From Ophiosphaerella korrae (taxonomy: Eukaryota; Ascomycota; Dothideomycetes; Pleosporales; Phaeosphaeriaceae): a DNA stretch of 23,522 nt. A program made the translations under genes and the position numbers. Positions 1 through 10,849 of the stretch are shown one piece after another; positions within the stretch are counted from its first letter, which is position 1, and every line of letters begins with the position of its first letter. The stretch spans positions 1 through 23,522 of the forward strand of contig JALNQF010000551.1 of assembly GCA_028456385.1 (NCBI GenBank). Direction: 5' to 3'. The notes beneath the pieces are model-generated. The model saw only the letters and a list, made by a program, of their open reading frames with translations. It was not told the DNA's origin and ran no database searches.

Positions 1-26
1 TTATTATTTAAGGATATAGTATAAGG

Positions 27-3000
27 ATTACTCTAGACGTATTAGTTTTAGCTAATAAAGACGTTATACTAGGACTCTTATAGCTATAAGAGTTTAATCC
101 TAGAGTTAATTAGAAAAACTAGAACCTTTTATTTAATAACTATAAAGACATACGTAGATCTAAGCTTATATATTAGTAGTATTTAATAGTAGATAAGAAG
201 GTACTATATAAGATAGTAGCTTTAATAGTAACTTATTAAAAGAAAATAAGTACTTCTATAAGTACTAGTAGGGCGCTAGGCTAAGAAGTAAGAGTAGAAG
301 AGTAACGTGTAACTCCTAAGATCTTAGAATAATATAAGAAGTTTAGCTACTTATTTATAGAAGAAATAGATATACTAGTATTACCTAAGTACTAACTCTA
401 AGACTATATAATTAAGTTATAGGAAGGAAAAGAGCTACCTTTTAGGCTTATTTACTAATTAATAGAGAGTAAATTAGTAATACTCTAAGAAAGACTAAAC
501 TAAGACCTAAAGAAAAGATATATACAAGAATCCTTATTATTAGTAAGATTCTTAATTCTCTTTATACTAAAGAAGAAGAGACTACTAAAGATATACGTAA
601 ACTACTAAAAACTAAATAATATTATAGTAAAAGACTAATACCTACTACTAAATATAGATAAACTCTAAGATAAGCTAAGTAGAGTAAAGATTTTTATAAA
701 GCTAGACCTAAAAGATAGATACTACCTAATATAAATTAAAGTAAGTAAAGAGTAAAAGATAGTATTCTAAATATACTATAGATATTATAAGTATATAGTA
801 ATACCCTTTAGACTAATAAATATACTAGTAACGTTCTAAAGACTAATTAATAATATATTACAAGAATACTTAAATAAGTTTATTATAGCTTACTTAGATA
901 ATATACTAATATATTCTAAAGAAGAAGATAAGTATATAAAGTAAGTAATAACTATACTATAGTACTTAGACTAATATAACCTATAACTAAAGCTAGAGAA
1001 GTATAAATAGTATAAGATAGAAGTAGAGTTTCTAGGATATATAATAGGTATTAATAAAGTTAAAATAAGCTAAGAAAAAATTAAAGTAGTAAAAGAATAA
1101 AAAGAACCTAAGATAGTTAAAGATATATAATTATTCTTAAGATTTATTAACTTTAACTAATACTTTATAAAGAGATTTTTAAAGAAAGTACTACTACTTA
1201 TAAAGCTTATAAGAAAAGATATAATATAAGAATAGAGAGTAGAGTAAAAATAAGCTTATAAGAAACTTAAGTAAGCTTATATTATACTACTAGTTTTAAA
1301 GCAATTTTATAGTAATAAGACTCTAGTTATTAAGATAAATATATCTAATCTAGCTTATAGAGTAATAGCGCTATAAGAGTATAAAGAGAAATAGTATCTA
1401 ATTATATACTATTTAGAGAAGTTTATAGAGTAAGAGGAAAGATATAATATATATAATAAGGAGCTACTTATAATAGTTAATATACTTAAATATTAGAGAG
1501 TATATACTAAAAGCGTAATAGAAGTAATTATTAAGATAGATTATAAGAACCTAATATACTTTATAATAAGTAAGAAGTTAAAAGATAGATAGATATAATA
1601 GTTAGAACTACTAAGATAGTATAAATTTAAGATTTAGTATATACTAAGTAAAGAAAATAGCTAAGTAGACGCGCTTAGCTAAAGATATAATATTATAAGA
1701 AGAAGATAAGTAGTAGAAAAAGCTATACTCTAAGATAATAGATAAAGATACTTAGTACTAAATACACGACTAGTAGAAGAGTAAGAAATTAATAACTTAG
1801 TTAAGATTATAAATAAGGTTCTAGAAGAATTATAGAAAGTAATTATATAATAATACTATAATAACTTAGTATATAAGTACTTAGGGATTATATAAACTAT
1901 AGAACTAATCTAGAAAAACTATAGATTTAGTAAGATAAAGGAGAAAGTAATATAGTTTATTAAAGAATACGTAGATTACTAGAAGAATAAGCACGAGATA
2001 TATATACCTTATAGAAAAATATAAGTAATTAAGATACTAGAAGAACTATAAATAGACGTTGTAATAGACTTTATTATAAGACTACTAATATTAAAAGACT
2101 TAGTAATAGGAATAGGATATAATATAATAATAGTAATTGTAGACTAATTTATAAAATACGCTAAGATAGAGAAATTCTAAAGTAACTATATAGTAGATTA
2201 ACTAGGATACGTACTACTAGACGTGCTAATATAAAGATATAAGATACTAAAGAGTATTATTAGCGATAGAGATAAGCTTTTTATATTTAATTACTAGATA
2301 ACGCTACTTATAGTAATAGAGATAAAAAGAAAGCTATTAATAGCCTATTATCTATAGATAGATAGATAAATAAAATAGACTAATAAGATATTAAAGATAT
2401 ACTTAAGGATTTATAGTAACTAGAAGTAAAATAATTAGGTATTACTATTACCTATAGTATAGTTAGCTTATAATAACAAGTACTTAGAAGTAATAAGTAA
2501 AATACTATATTTTATAAACTATAGAATACACCCTAATTTATTTAAGAGAATACTACTAGGACCTAAGATAGAGGTAGTATTAGTTAAAGTAGAAGATATA
2601 CAAGAACTCTATAATAAGATAAAGAAAAAACTAGAAGATGCTTAGAAATAAAGTATTTTATATATTAATTAAAAATAATAAATAGTACCTTAGCTAAAAG
2701 AAAGAGATAAAGTATATCTTTATATAAAAAATCTATAAATAAAGTAACCTAGAAAAAGACTAGATTACGTTAAAGTTAAACTATTTTTAGTTAAAGAAGA
2801 TAATAAGCTAGTAATAAAAACACTAAAACTACTTAAAGATACTAAAGTATACTCTAAGTTCTATATAAGCCTACTAGAACTAGCTAAGTTAAAAATACTA
2901 GTATAGCAACAATTCTAATATTAGAAAGAGGAGGATAATAAGTTTAAAGTTAAAGACCTATAAAGATATTAAGAAATAGGACGTAATACCTTCTAAAGTA

Positions 3001-3320
3001 TATAGTTTCTCTAAGAGTAGCTAGTAAAATAGAAAGGCTACTTAGTAAGTAAAAATATATAAGAACTTAAAGCTAATCTATAGAATTATTAGTAGATACT
3101 TAAGAAAGTAAGAAATAAGTATAATATACTAAGATATATAGGATATATAAAGCTATAGCTAGGATATAATAGATATATTAGTAGAAGAAAGTTCTATAAT
3201 AAACCTAACTACGTAGAGCTTATAAAGCGCCCTTAGTTATAATAAACGCGTTTAATAAGCTAATAGTAGACTAGATAGTAGAAGAAGAAGTAATATTAAT
3301 AGTAGTAGTAAAATAGTTAA
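27..3320 (+). pseudogene. pol: Family A pol relic: protease end, RT, RNase H, integrase, chromodomain
   Basis: One frame (codon first base divisible by 3) stays coherent from 27 to about 3320, broken only by TAA/TAG at Gln/Trp positions and without a visible frameshift. The protease tail, with an ILGL-like motif, lies at 60-85. RT spans about 370-1060; its YLDD box reads YLDN at 891-902, as GATGAT becomes GATAAT. RNase H: the TDASD motif reads INISN at 1335-1349. The integrase HHCC zinc finger (about 1850-1990) has Tyr in place of His and Cys. In the catalytic core, Asp at 2067 and 2265 remain, but the Glu 36 codons later is Lys (2373-2375), so the DD35E triad is broken. A chromodomain follows. 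The C-terminus after about 3230 is Gln-rich and its true stop is unclear. Family known: Ty3/gypsy chromoviral pol; start lies off-window. Confidence 0.92.
2943..3107 (+). other. Chromodomain at the C-terminus of family A integrase
   Basis: In the pol frame, a chromodomain of about 55 residues begins at FKV (2943). The signature LVKWKGY lies at 3021-3041 with the Trp codon changed to TAG (3030-3032). NTWEP lies at 3054-3068 with Trp changed to TAA. Both changes are the expected result of G-to-A on TGG. Chromodomains at this position define chromoviruses and in characterised members bind methylated H3K9, steering insertion to heterochromatin. This copy cannot make the domain because of the stops. 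Confidence 0.85.
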
Positions 3321-3339
3321 GAACTTACGCTAAAACCTT

Positions 3340-3650
3340 ATTACCTTCTTACTTTAACTTTAATACTAGGTATAAGGCCTTGTAGTAAGTACGCTCTTTA
3401 GTAGATTTTAATATTTTCTTATTATATAGTAAATAGGTAATAATAATAGTAAGAAGTTTTTTATTATTATTAACTTTTTTATAGAACTTTTTATAAGTTT
3501 AATTAAGAGACTCTTAAGTTATACTAACGTAAGGACGCTTTATATAAGTATACTTAGTATACTTTAGAGTAGAATCTAGTATAATAAAATAAGGAATACT
3601 TAAAAGAAAATAATATAAATAAAGTATTTTAGAAATATAGTTTATAGTAA
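3340..3650 (-). pseudogene. Antisense Lys-rich reading frame in family A 3' region, unknown product
   Basis: Between the end of pol and the LTR, the minus strand holds a frame of about 100 codons in which nearly all interruptions are TAA/TAG at positions readable as Gln or Trp. From the 5' end it runs through an IPYF-like stretch (about 3595), an IKRPYVSIT-like segment (about 3540), then a charged helix beginning ESLN-Q-TYKK (from 3514) and continuing Lys/Leu-rich, with KERTYYKAL near 3410. It overlaps the Gln-rich tail of pol on the opposite strand. No function is recognised. The separate family B element has a comparable frame, also antisense to pol and also containing an N-stop-T motif followed by a Lys-rich helix (4960-5319). 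It could instead be chance openness of the complementary strand. Confidence 0.4.
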
Positions 3651-3792
3651 AGATTTTTAATAAGAGATAAAGTCTATAAGACTATAAGAGAAGTAATATT
3701 ATAGTAAGATAGTTTTTAACTAAAAGGTAGAGTAAACTACTTATAAGCTAGACCTAGCTAATAGAGGCCTAGGCCTAAGGATAGACCTAGCG

Positions 3793-3808
3793 TAAGAAAG
3801 GGGGATAG
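3793..3808 (+). other. Polypurine tract of family A
   Basis: A purine run, TAAGAAAGGGGGATAG, directly precedes the LTR start. It is the densest G run in the window and survives because GpG and GpA are not RIP targets here. Such tracts prime plus-strand DNA synthesis. Its position fixes the 5' edge of the LTR. Confidence 0.85.
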
Positions 3809-4099
3809 TATTATAATACTAAGTAGTAAGTAAGCTATTATATTGTACGTAATTAGGCTAAGTAATATAGTGTAGTAAAATACGTAACTATTTAGTAGTA
3901 AACGCTCTAGAGTAAAAACTCTAGAGTAAACACTCTAGAATAAGCGCTCTAGAGTAAATAATCTAGAGTAAGCGCTTAGGAATAAATACTAGATAGTAAG
4001 TATATAGGAATATTAATAGACCTTTATAAACTATTGTATTTAATCTCTTTTTTACTTCTTATCTTAATAGAGTATTATAACTAATACTTTAATTAGATT
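3809..4099 (+). repeat. Family A LTR (3' LTR of copy 1)
   Basis: Starts TATTATAATAC, read as the usual TG start changed to TA by RIP. It abuts the polypurine tract and is repeated in the same orientation at 23232-23522 over the same length. It contains an array of short CTCTAGAG-centred units at 3902-3980. The 3' boundary is uncertain: 4099 is only where the second copy runs out of window, and the LTR could reach as far as 4252. Confidence 0.85.
3902..3980 (+). repeat. Degenerate 13-16 bp tandem units (CTCTAGAG) inside family A LTR
   Basis: About five units resembling CGCTCTAGAGTAAA follow one another, with the core CTCTAGAG palindrome mostly intact. The same array sits at the matching place in the second LTR (about 23325-23402). 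The placement in the first half of the LTR would be U3, where promoter or enhancer repeats are common. A regulatory role is inferred only. Confidence 0.75.
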
Positions 4100-4252
4100 C
4101 TTATCTACTTATTAATACTTATATACCTTATAATACTTTAATAAGAGCTAACTATTAATTAAGTTAAGTAACTAACTTATTTATTAACCTTACTTGTTTT
4201 ATAGAAGCTTACTTACCCTTATTACCTTTACTTAGTTCTAAGGACTTAATAA
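4100..4252. other. Unassigned 153 bp between family A LTR and family B element
   Basis: This is either the remaining 3' part of the family A LTR or flanking sequence. No convincing protein frame is seen on either strand. It does not resemble the left half of the Fot1-like element, which would be expected here if the family B element had simply inserted into the Fot1 copy at 11173. Confidence 0.5.
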
Positions 4253-4622
4253 TAAGATAATAATAAAGTTTATATAAGAGTCTATAATAACTATAAATAA
4301 TAGAAAATATTTTATAACTATTTTATATTAGCGTTCTATAGTTAAAGGATTAAATTACTAATACTATCTTAATAATATATATTCTACTAACTATATACTT
4401 ATTATAATCTATAATCTATAGTTACTAAAACTAGTAGATTATAGATTAGCTTAATCTATAATCTATTAATACTAAGAGTCTATAGATTATAGATTACCCT
4501 AAGTATTTTAATTATATATAGCCTCCTAATTAAGATTATTACTTTACTTATCTTATATTCCTTTAACGTCTAAGTTAAGATTAATTAGTTTTATTTTAAT
4601 TTCTTCTATTATACCTATAATA
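4253..4622 (-). repeat. Family B 3' LTR
   Basis: Matches 10850-11172 except for an additional 47 bp around 4421-4467. On minus it begins TATTATAGG (TG start changed to TA), directly after a polypurine tract. It contains two consecutive inverted repeats built from AATCTATAATCTAT and its complement: about 4403-4447 and 4452-4496. The other LTR has only one such pair (about 11000-11046). Confidence 0.9.
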
Positions 4623-4638
4623 CTATTTCTTTCTCTAA
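4623..4638 (-). other. Polypurine tract of family B
   Basis: Read on minus this is a purine-rich run ending GAGAAAGAAATAG immediately before the LTR start. It has the same ATAG junction to TATTATA as the family A tract. Confidence 0.75.
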
Positions 4639-4959
4639 ATAGGTTTTAGTTTATCTATTCTAGAGCTAAAGTTATTAGTCTAGTTTCTTTATTAATATAA
4701 AGTTCTTTATCTTTCTTTATACTTATTTTATTTATATATTATTACTATCTTCTTACTAATTACGTATTATATAATAGTATTAAAATATTTCTTTATTTTT
4801 ATTACGCCTCTTTTAAATTAAACTCTAAGTCTCTTCTTTATATTATTTCTATAAATAATAGTAAGGCTTATAAAGTATATATTTATATAAATATATATAG
4901 TTCTTATAATATACCTAGTATCTCTCTTTCTAAGTGTACGTTTATTATACTTATTCTTA

Positions 4960-5319
4960 TATCTAGGCTTAATAATAATAGGGAAAGCTATTAACTAAAC
5001 TTAAGAGAAATTACTATCTTAAATTATAGAGGCTAAAGCTAAGTATAAGTAAATCTAAGAGCTTACGTAAAGTAAGCTAGTAAAAAATTAAGCTTATCTC
5101 TTTTATCTTTATAAGATAAAGGCCTTAAATAATAAGAAATTAGCTAAATAGTTAGTAGCTCTAGAAGCTAAGCTAGACTTAGATAAGGTATTTACTATAG
5201 TAGATCCTATATTAGATATTTTTATTATTTCTCTATCTATTAGTAGTAATATTAGTTCTTATAGTTTACTACTAGGCGTTCTAAAAGGTTTTAACTTTAG
5301 AACTCTTTTAGTTTCTTAA
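4960..5319 (+). pseudogene. Antisense Lys-rich reading frame in family B 3' region, unknown product
   Basis: On plus, opposite to gag-pol, a frame of about 115 codons has only TAA/TAG interruptions, all readable as Gln. From about 4990 it gives an AIN-Q-T-Q-EKLLS helix start, then IIEAKAKYK, KLVKN, KALNNKKLAK (about 5124-5153), LVALEAKLDLDKVF (about 5157-5198) and a Ser-rich tail to a stop near 5318. The composition suggests an alpha-helical, perhaps coiled-coil protein. It ends next to the opposing 3' end of pol (about 5300), so the two frames converge. I recognise no family. The parallel with the antisense frame of family A (3340-3650) is the reason for listing it. Alternatives are a captured host gene fragment or a chance complementary frame. 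Confidence 0.45.
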
Positions 5320-8300
5320 AGTAATTAAGATTATCTTCTAGTTTCTATATTTTTTCCTATAGTTATACTTTCTTGTCTATACTTATCTATTTTACTAAGT
5401 AGTAGTTTCTTTTATTATAGAACTAGTATACTAGGATTTTATTAACTTCTTATTCTTCTTATTCTCTATATATATCTACTTTATATACTAGTAGTTTTAC
5501 GTCTTATAGTACTTATTCTAGTAAAGCTATATAGAATATTAAGTATATCTTTATCTTATTTAGTAGCTTTAGTTTAAATATAACTAGTATAACTTCTTTC
5601 TTAATTTTATATAGTTTTATTTTAATATAGTCTAGTTTTAAGCTAGGTTGTTTACTCTTAATATTCTTTCTAGTTAACTATACTTTTTCTCTCTCTCTAA
5701 ATTAAGGTCCTTTTTTATACTTCTTATTATAATACTTTACTATTTAGTTATATAAGAACTCTACGTCTTATCTTAATTAATTATATATATCTTTAAGTCT
5801 ATTAGTAAAGTTTTCTCTTCTTAGAAACTAAGATATCTAGTTTCTTAGTATTAAGTATATATTAGGCTTAAATCTATAGTTTATAAAGAAGAGTAATACT
5901 TTTATTACTATATTCTTTACGCTATTATATACTAACTATACTATAGGTAGTAGTTATACCTAATTATTTTAGTTATAGTTAAGGTAGTATCTTAAGTACT
6001 ATTCTACTATCTAACTTATTTATTCTAACTATCTATCTATTTATAAGTAGTATACTATAGATATTATATATTTAATTCCTAATTATACTATTATTATCTC
6101 TTATAGTTTTAATATAAATTATATATCTTTATCTATAATAATTTTATCTAGTAATCTATATTAACTAATTATAGTTCCTAGAACCTAGTATATAGTAACT
6201 TCTATTCTACTTTTTTCTTTATATAGTTAGAAGTATATATACTTTATAAGTTTATCTACTATTATTAGGATTCTATTATATTTAACTCCTAATATTAGGT
6301 CTTTAGACTTAAGTAACTTTATAATAAAGTCTATTATAATAACTCTTTATAGTTATTTTAGTTTTTTTACTAGTTATAGTATTTTATATAGTACGTATCT
6401 ATTATACTTATTTTTTTAGTATTCTATATAGTTTCTTAATACTTCTATTACTAGTTACTTTACTTTTAGAATATAATAGTTTTATAGTAACCTATTAAGA
6501 GTTTTATTAATCCTTTAGTATCTATATACTAGTAGTTTATAGAATTGTTATATAAATTCTCTTTAGATTTTTCTTAAGATATATATTCTTCTATAAGCTT
6601 ATATAATTCCTTTTTAGATTTCTAGTTTATTTATTTCTTTAAATACTTCTTTTATTATTTTCTAAATCTATTTATTTAGCTTACTACTTATTCTTTTAAG
6701 TATTATAGCTATTTTAGGTATATTTAGGACTAAGTATCCTTCTTTATTCTTAACTAAGACTATACTAGTAGCGTTTACTTCTTTTTATAAGTCTAGTCTT
6801 CTACTAAGAGTATTTATAAATTAGTTATTTTTCTCTTTTATATATATAATTTCTATATTAAATATTAATAGGAATTCCTACTATCTTATATATTATTATA
6901 ATAGTTCTTTATTTATTATAAATCTTATAAGATTCTTATAGTCTATATAAACTTTTATCTAATACTTTACTACTTATAAGTATACTCTCTATTATTTAAA
7001 TACTTTATAAATTACTAGTATCTCTTTATTATAGATTAAATAGTTAAGTTCTACTATTTTTATTTTCTTAGAGAAGTATTTAACTAAGTATTCTTTTCTA
7101 GTCTCTAGATCTTCTTGTATTAGTACTATTCTATAGACTAAGTTAGATATATCTATTTTTACTATTACTAGTAAGTCTAGGTTATATATTCTAATAACTA
7201 GGTTTTCTATAAATTTCTTTTTAATCTTTTTAAATACTTCTTCGTATTCTTTTATCTATTTAAATAGTATATCTTTCTTTATAAGCTTTGTTATTAGTTC
7301 TATATCTTTAGACTATCTTATTATTAACTTTTTATAAAAGTTCGCTAGTCTATAAAACTATTATACCTCTTTTAAGTTCTTTAGAGTTAGCTATTTATTA
7401 ATTAATCTAATCTTTTCTAGGTTAATCTTAATTTTTCCTAGTTTAATAATAAATCTAAGGAAATCTATTTCCTTTCTATAGAATTCGTATTTTCTTATCT
7501 TAAAAAATAGTTTATTTTCTACTAGTTTTTCTAGTACTTTGTATACGTGTTATATATATTCTACCTCTATTTCTAAAAATATAAGGATATTATCTAAGTA
7601 TATAAATATAAATACGTCTAAGTACTCTCTTAGTACTATATTAATTCTTTCTTAGAATACTACTAGTACGTTTATTAAGCTAAATAATATAACTAAATAT
7701 TTATATAGTCTATACTATATTCTAAACGCTATTTTTTACTTGTTACCTTTCTTAATTCTAATCTAGTAGTAGGTATTTTAGATATCTAATTTTGTAAAGA
7801 TTTTTACTTTTTATAGTCTATTTTATATTATATTAATTTATAGTAGTAAGTATTAGTTCTTGTTTATAATTGCGTTAGTTTTTTTAAAATCTACGTAGGG
7901 TCTTTTATTACTTATTCCTTTCTTATCTATAAATATAAGTCTATATACTACTAAGGATTTAGATTCTCTTATCTATTTCTTTTTTATTGCGTTCTAGATA
8001 AATATTTATTTAATTTTAGATTCTTCTTCTATTTTTCTATAGACTAAGCTCTATCTTATATTTTTATCTTCTTTTAATTTTATTACTAAGTCCTATAGTT
8101 AATATTCTAGAAGGTAGTCTTCTAGTTCTATAAGCTATTCTTCTTATTTCTTATATTTTTTAAGGAATTTTCCTTTATAAGTACTTATATTAGCTTTTAA
8201 TATATCTATTCTACTATAGCTAACCTTTCTTATTCTCTAATTAATATATAGGTTAGTTATCTATAACTATAGTATACCTAATATTATATCTTATTTATTA

Positions 8301-8650
8301 TTAATTATTATTATATCTATAACTATATTCTTAATTATTATTCTTTCTAGGTTTAATATAAAGAGAACTATTTCGAACCTAATAGGTTCTTAGAATAGTT
8401 TTCCTTTAATTATACTTAGTTATTAAGGGTATTTCTTTATTATATACTTTATTCCTTATATTTCTATAAACTTCTTTAATATAAAGTTTCTTATAGCTCT
8501 ACTATTAATTATTAATTATACTTTCTTTTCTTAGTATATACTTATTTTTATAATATATAGGCCTCTTATACCTTTTAGTTATTTTTATTTAGGTATTTTT
8601 ATAAAGTATCTATCTTTCTATAGCTATAGTCTTACTTTAAGTTTATATTT
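5300..8650 (-). pseudogene. pol: Family B pol relic: protease, RT, RNase H, integrase, chromodomain
   Basis: Read on minus in the same frame as gag. Protease: the DSGA active site reads N-S-R-A near 8506-8495, Asp to Asn and Gly to Arg. The RT box YLDD reads YLDN at 7600-7589, preceded by a VFQERIN motif (about 7655). RNase H: the TDASD-like motif reads IDISN at 7156-7142. Integrase: Asp at 6331-6329, Asp at 6133-6131 and Glu at 6025-6023, the last two 36 codons apart, so the DD35E triad itself survives. The chromodomain occupies about 5460-5320, with YLVKW reading YLVK-stop from 5401. Many TAA/TAG codons replace Gln and Trp, so no product is possible. Compared with family A pol it is clearly a different lineage of the same clade. 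Confidence 0.92.
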
Positions 8651-10790
8651 TTTATATTTTAAAAATTTATTATTTATATATTTATACTATAGTCCTTTAT
8701 AAACGTATTACTTAGATAGTTTTAGGCTAGGTCTTATTACTATATATCTATCTTCTAAGATTATTTCTTATCTTTAGATATCTTCTACTATAATTACTCT
8801 TATATAATTATAGCCTTTTCTTTATATAGGCTATATATTATTATTTACTTTAGGGTTCTTATATATAATATAATTCTTATCTAAGTATAATATCTATAAT
8901 ACTTTAAAGTATACTAGATATTTTAGGTTTATTATCTTGTTGTCTCCTTCTTAGTACTTGTCTTTTCTAGGTATATCTATTATTAGGATATAGTATACTA
9001 CTAGTACTCTAGGTGTATAGGCTTTATTAATCTATTATATTTTTTTTATAAGGTATTACTATTCTCTTTATATAAGTATTCTTCTTACTATAACTATATA
9101 TTACTTTATTTATTCTTAAAATAGTATAAACTTTATTTCTTTAGGATTACGTTCTTTCTAGTCTTTATACGCTTCCTCTATACTTATAACTAGTAAGTAT
9201 TTCTAAATAAATTTCTATTCTTTATTTTATTCCTCTATATCTATTATTATATAGCTATTATAGCTATATATATCTAGCTAGGTATACTCTATACTTTTTA
9301 TACTTACTTATTTCTTACTTTCTTATAGTTCTTTAGAGGAAGCCGTAGTAGTTTCTTTATCTAGTACTAGTCTTTCGGCCTAAATTAATAGAATCTAAGG
9401 CTTTTCTCCTTCTAAGTCTTTTATTAGTAGGTCTATTATATATACTATTTTTTTTAGCTATACTTTTATTCTCTCCTTTATTATAGCTACTTTATATCTC
9501 TATTTCTATAGAAACTATACTACTCTTTATTTACTAGAAAAGTATATATAGTAGTTGTTATTATAATAAAAGGTTTAATAGAGTATTACGTATTATACTT
9601 CTTTACTCTTAGCTACCTTTTCTTAAGGTTTATCCTATACTTATAGTACTTCTTTCTTTTTCTTAGTTATTTTTAACTAAGTTTCTTTATCTTTTTTCTA
9701 GTCTTTACTTCTATAATCTTTTATAAAGTGTCTTAGTTTCTTATATTTATAATATACTATATCTTTCTTTAACTTTAATTAGTAGTTCTTTATATAGTAG
9801 CTAAGTTTACTATAGTTAAAGTATATAAAGTCTTTATTCTTTTTTCTCTTCTTATCTTTATTTATATTAAGGACTATAGAGTCTCTCTTATTATAGTTCT
9901 AGGTATAACCTCTATATTTATTCTTCTTCTATTCTTAAAGATTATTATTAATTTAGATTACTTATTATTTTAGAGCTTCTAGTGTTTATAGTTTCTCTAT
10001 ATAGATTATTTTATATTAAATCTTAGAGTTTAGTTCTTGTTTAAATTATAATATTAAAGCTAATTTATTCTATTTTATATTTTGCGATAGTTATTTAAAC
10101 TATAATATATATTCTAGAATACTCTTACTTTATATAAGTCTTTTTAGTCTTTTTTTAGCTTATTAGGTAATATCTATATCTTTAAACGCTACTCTTATTT
10201 ATTTAGTAAAGTATTTATAACTTCTAAAGATAGCTCTAGTCTTATCCTTCTAAGTTATTAGAGAGTATATTATATAATTAGTCTAGTATAGTTTATACTA
10301 TCTTATTACGTCTTCTTTAAGATATAATCTAATATATATTACTTTCTTTTCTTCTATATTAAAGTATAGTACTTATATATCTATTTAGAGTTATACTAAA
10401 GCTATAAAAAGTTTTAATTTCTTTTTTATTTTATTAAACTTCTTTAGGATAGGTATTTTTAGTAGTTTCTTTATTATACTTATCTCTAGGCGTTATATAA
10501 TTAGTTCTAACTAGTTCTAGCCTTTAATAATAGCTTTAATTTATACTTTATTTTATTTTATATAGTCTTAAAGCTCTTTATTCTATATTTCTAGTATATT
10601 AATTATTATCTTTATATCTTCTTTATTAGAAATTAAGTTATTAATTCTATCTTTAATTATTTCCTATATAGTACTATTAGACTCTTAACTACTCCTAGAG
10701 GCTTTGCTTATTTTAGTTAAACTATCTACTATTATATTAGCTAGACTATACGTAACTTACGCTTTACTTCTTATAATAACTAAATTAGTA
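8651..10790 (-). pseudogene. gag: Family B gag relic with CCHC zinc knuckle, plus gag-pol linker
   Basis: The minus-strand frame is shared with pol, implying a single gag-pol polyprotein. The N-terminal part, near 10500-10400, has the hydrophobic, Lys-rich ILKKFNKIKKKLKLF-like segment typical of gypsy capsid proteins. A CX2CX4HX4C zinc knuckle lies at 9754-9713; the His codon (CAC) is intact but all three Cys are Tyr, because TGT became TAT. Between the knuckle and protease is a charged linker. The 5' boundary is set by the LTR at 10850; no ATG survives to mark a start. Two other 5' fragments of this family (about 15020-17460 and 19664-20270) cover part of this region. Confidence 0.82.
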
Positions 10791-10849
10791 AAGTATTATA
10801 AGCCTCTTATTATTAACTATAAGAGCTTATCTATAGAGTTAGTAGATTA

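Larger units (their letters stand above)
1..4099 (+). mobile_element. Ty3/gypsy chromovirus, family A copy 1 (5'-truncated by window, RIP-mutated)
   Basis: LTR retrotransposon read on plus: protease end, reverse transcriptase, RNase H, integrase, chromodomain, polypurine tract, 3' LTR. The gag and protease 5' portion lies outside the window. A second copy in the opposite orientation (11923 to about 15010) overlaps bases 1 to about 2078 of this one; for example 1-120 is recognisably the reverse complement of about 13880-14000. The LTR (3809-4099) recurs at 23232-23522 over an equal length, so those two differ by substitutions rather than net indels. The LTR may extend beyond 4099, because the second copy is cut by the window edge. 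The element cannot be autonomous: in-frame stops occur throughout and catalytic residues are changed. The family assignment is firm from domain order; the exact named element is not known. Confidence 0.93.

Noticed and set aside
2638..2640. ATG as a possible gene start
   Set aside because: It lies inside the family A integrase C-terminal region and opens no frame of useful length.
3902..3980. Short regularly spaced repeats resembling a CRISPR array
   Set aside because: Units are only 13-16 bp, adjacent, without unique spacers, and lie inside an LTR that recurs elsewhere.
4100..4252. Left half of the Fot1-like element expected beside the family B insertion
   Set aside because: Sequence and translations do not match 17865-18905; the stretch is also far too short for the missing half of about 1 kb.
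10820..10849. tRNA primer binding site of family B
   Set aside because: The expected place was inspected, but RIP changes and my inability to search tRNA ends prevent a supported match.
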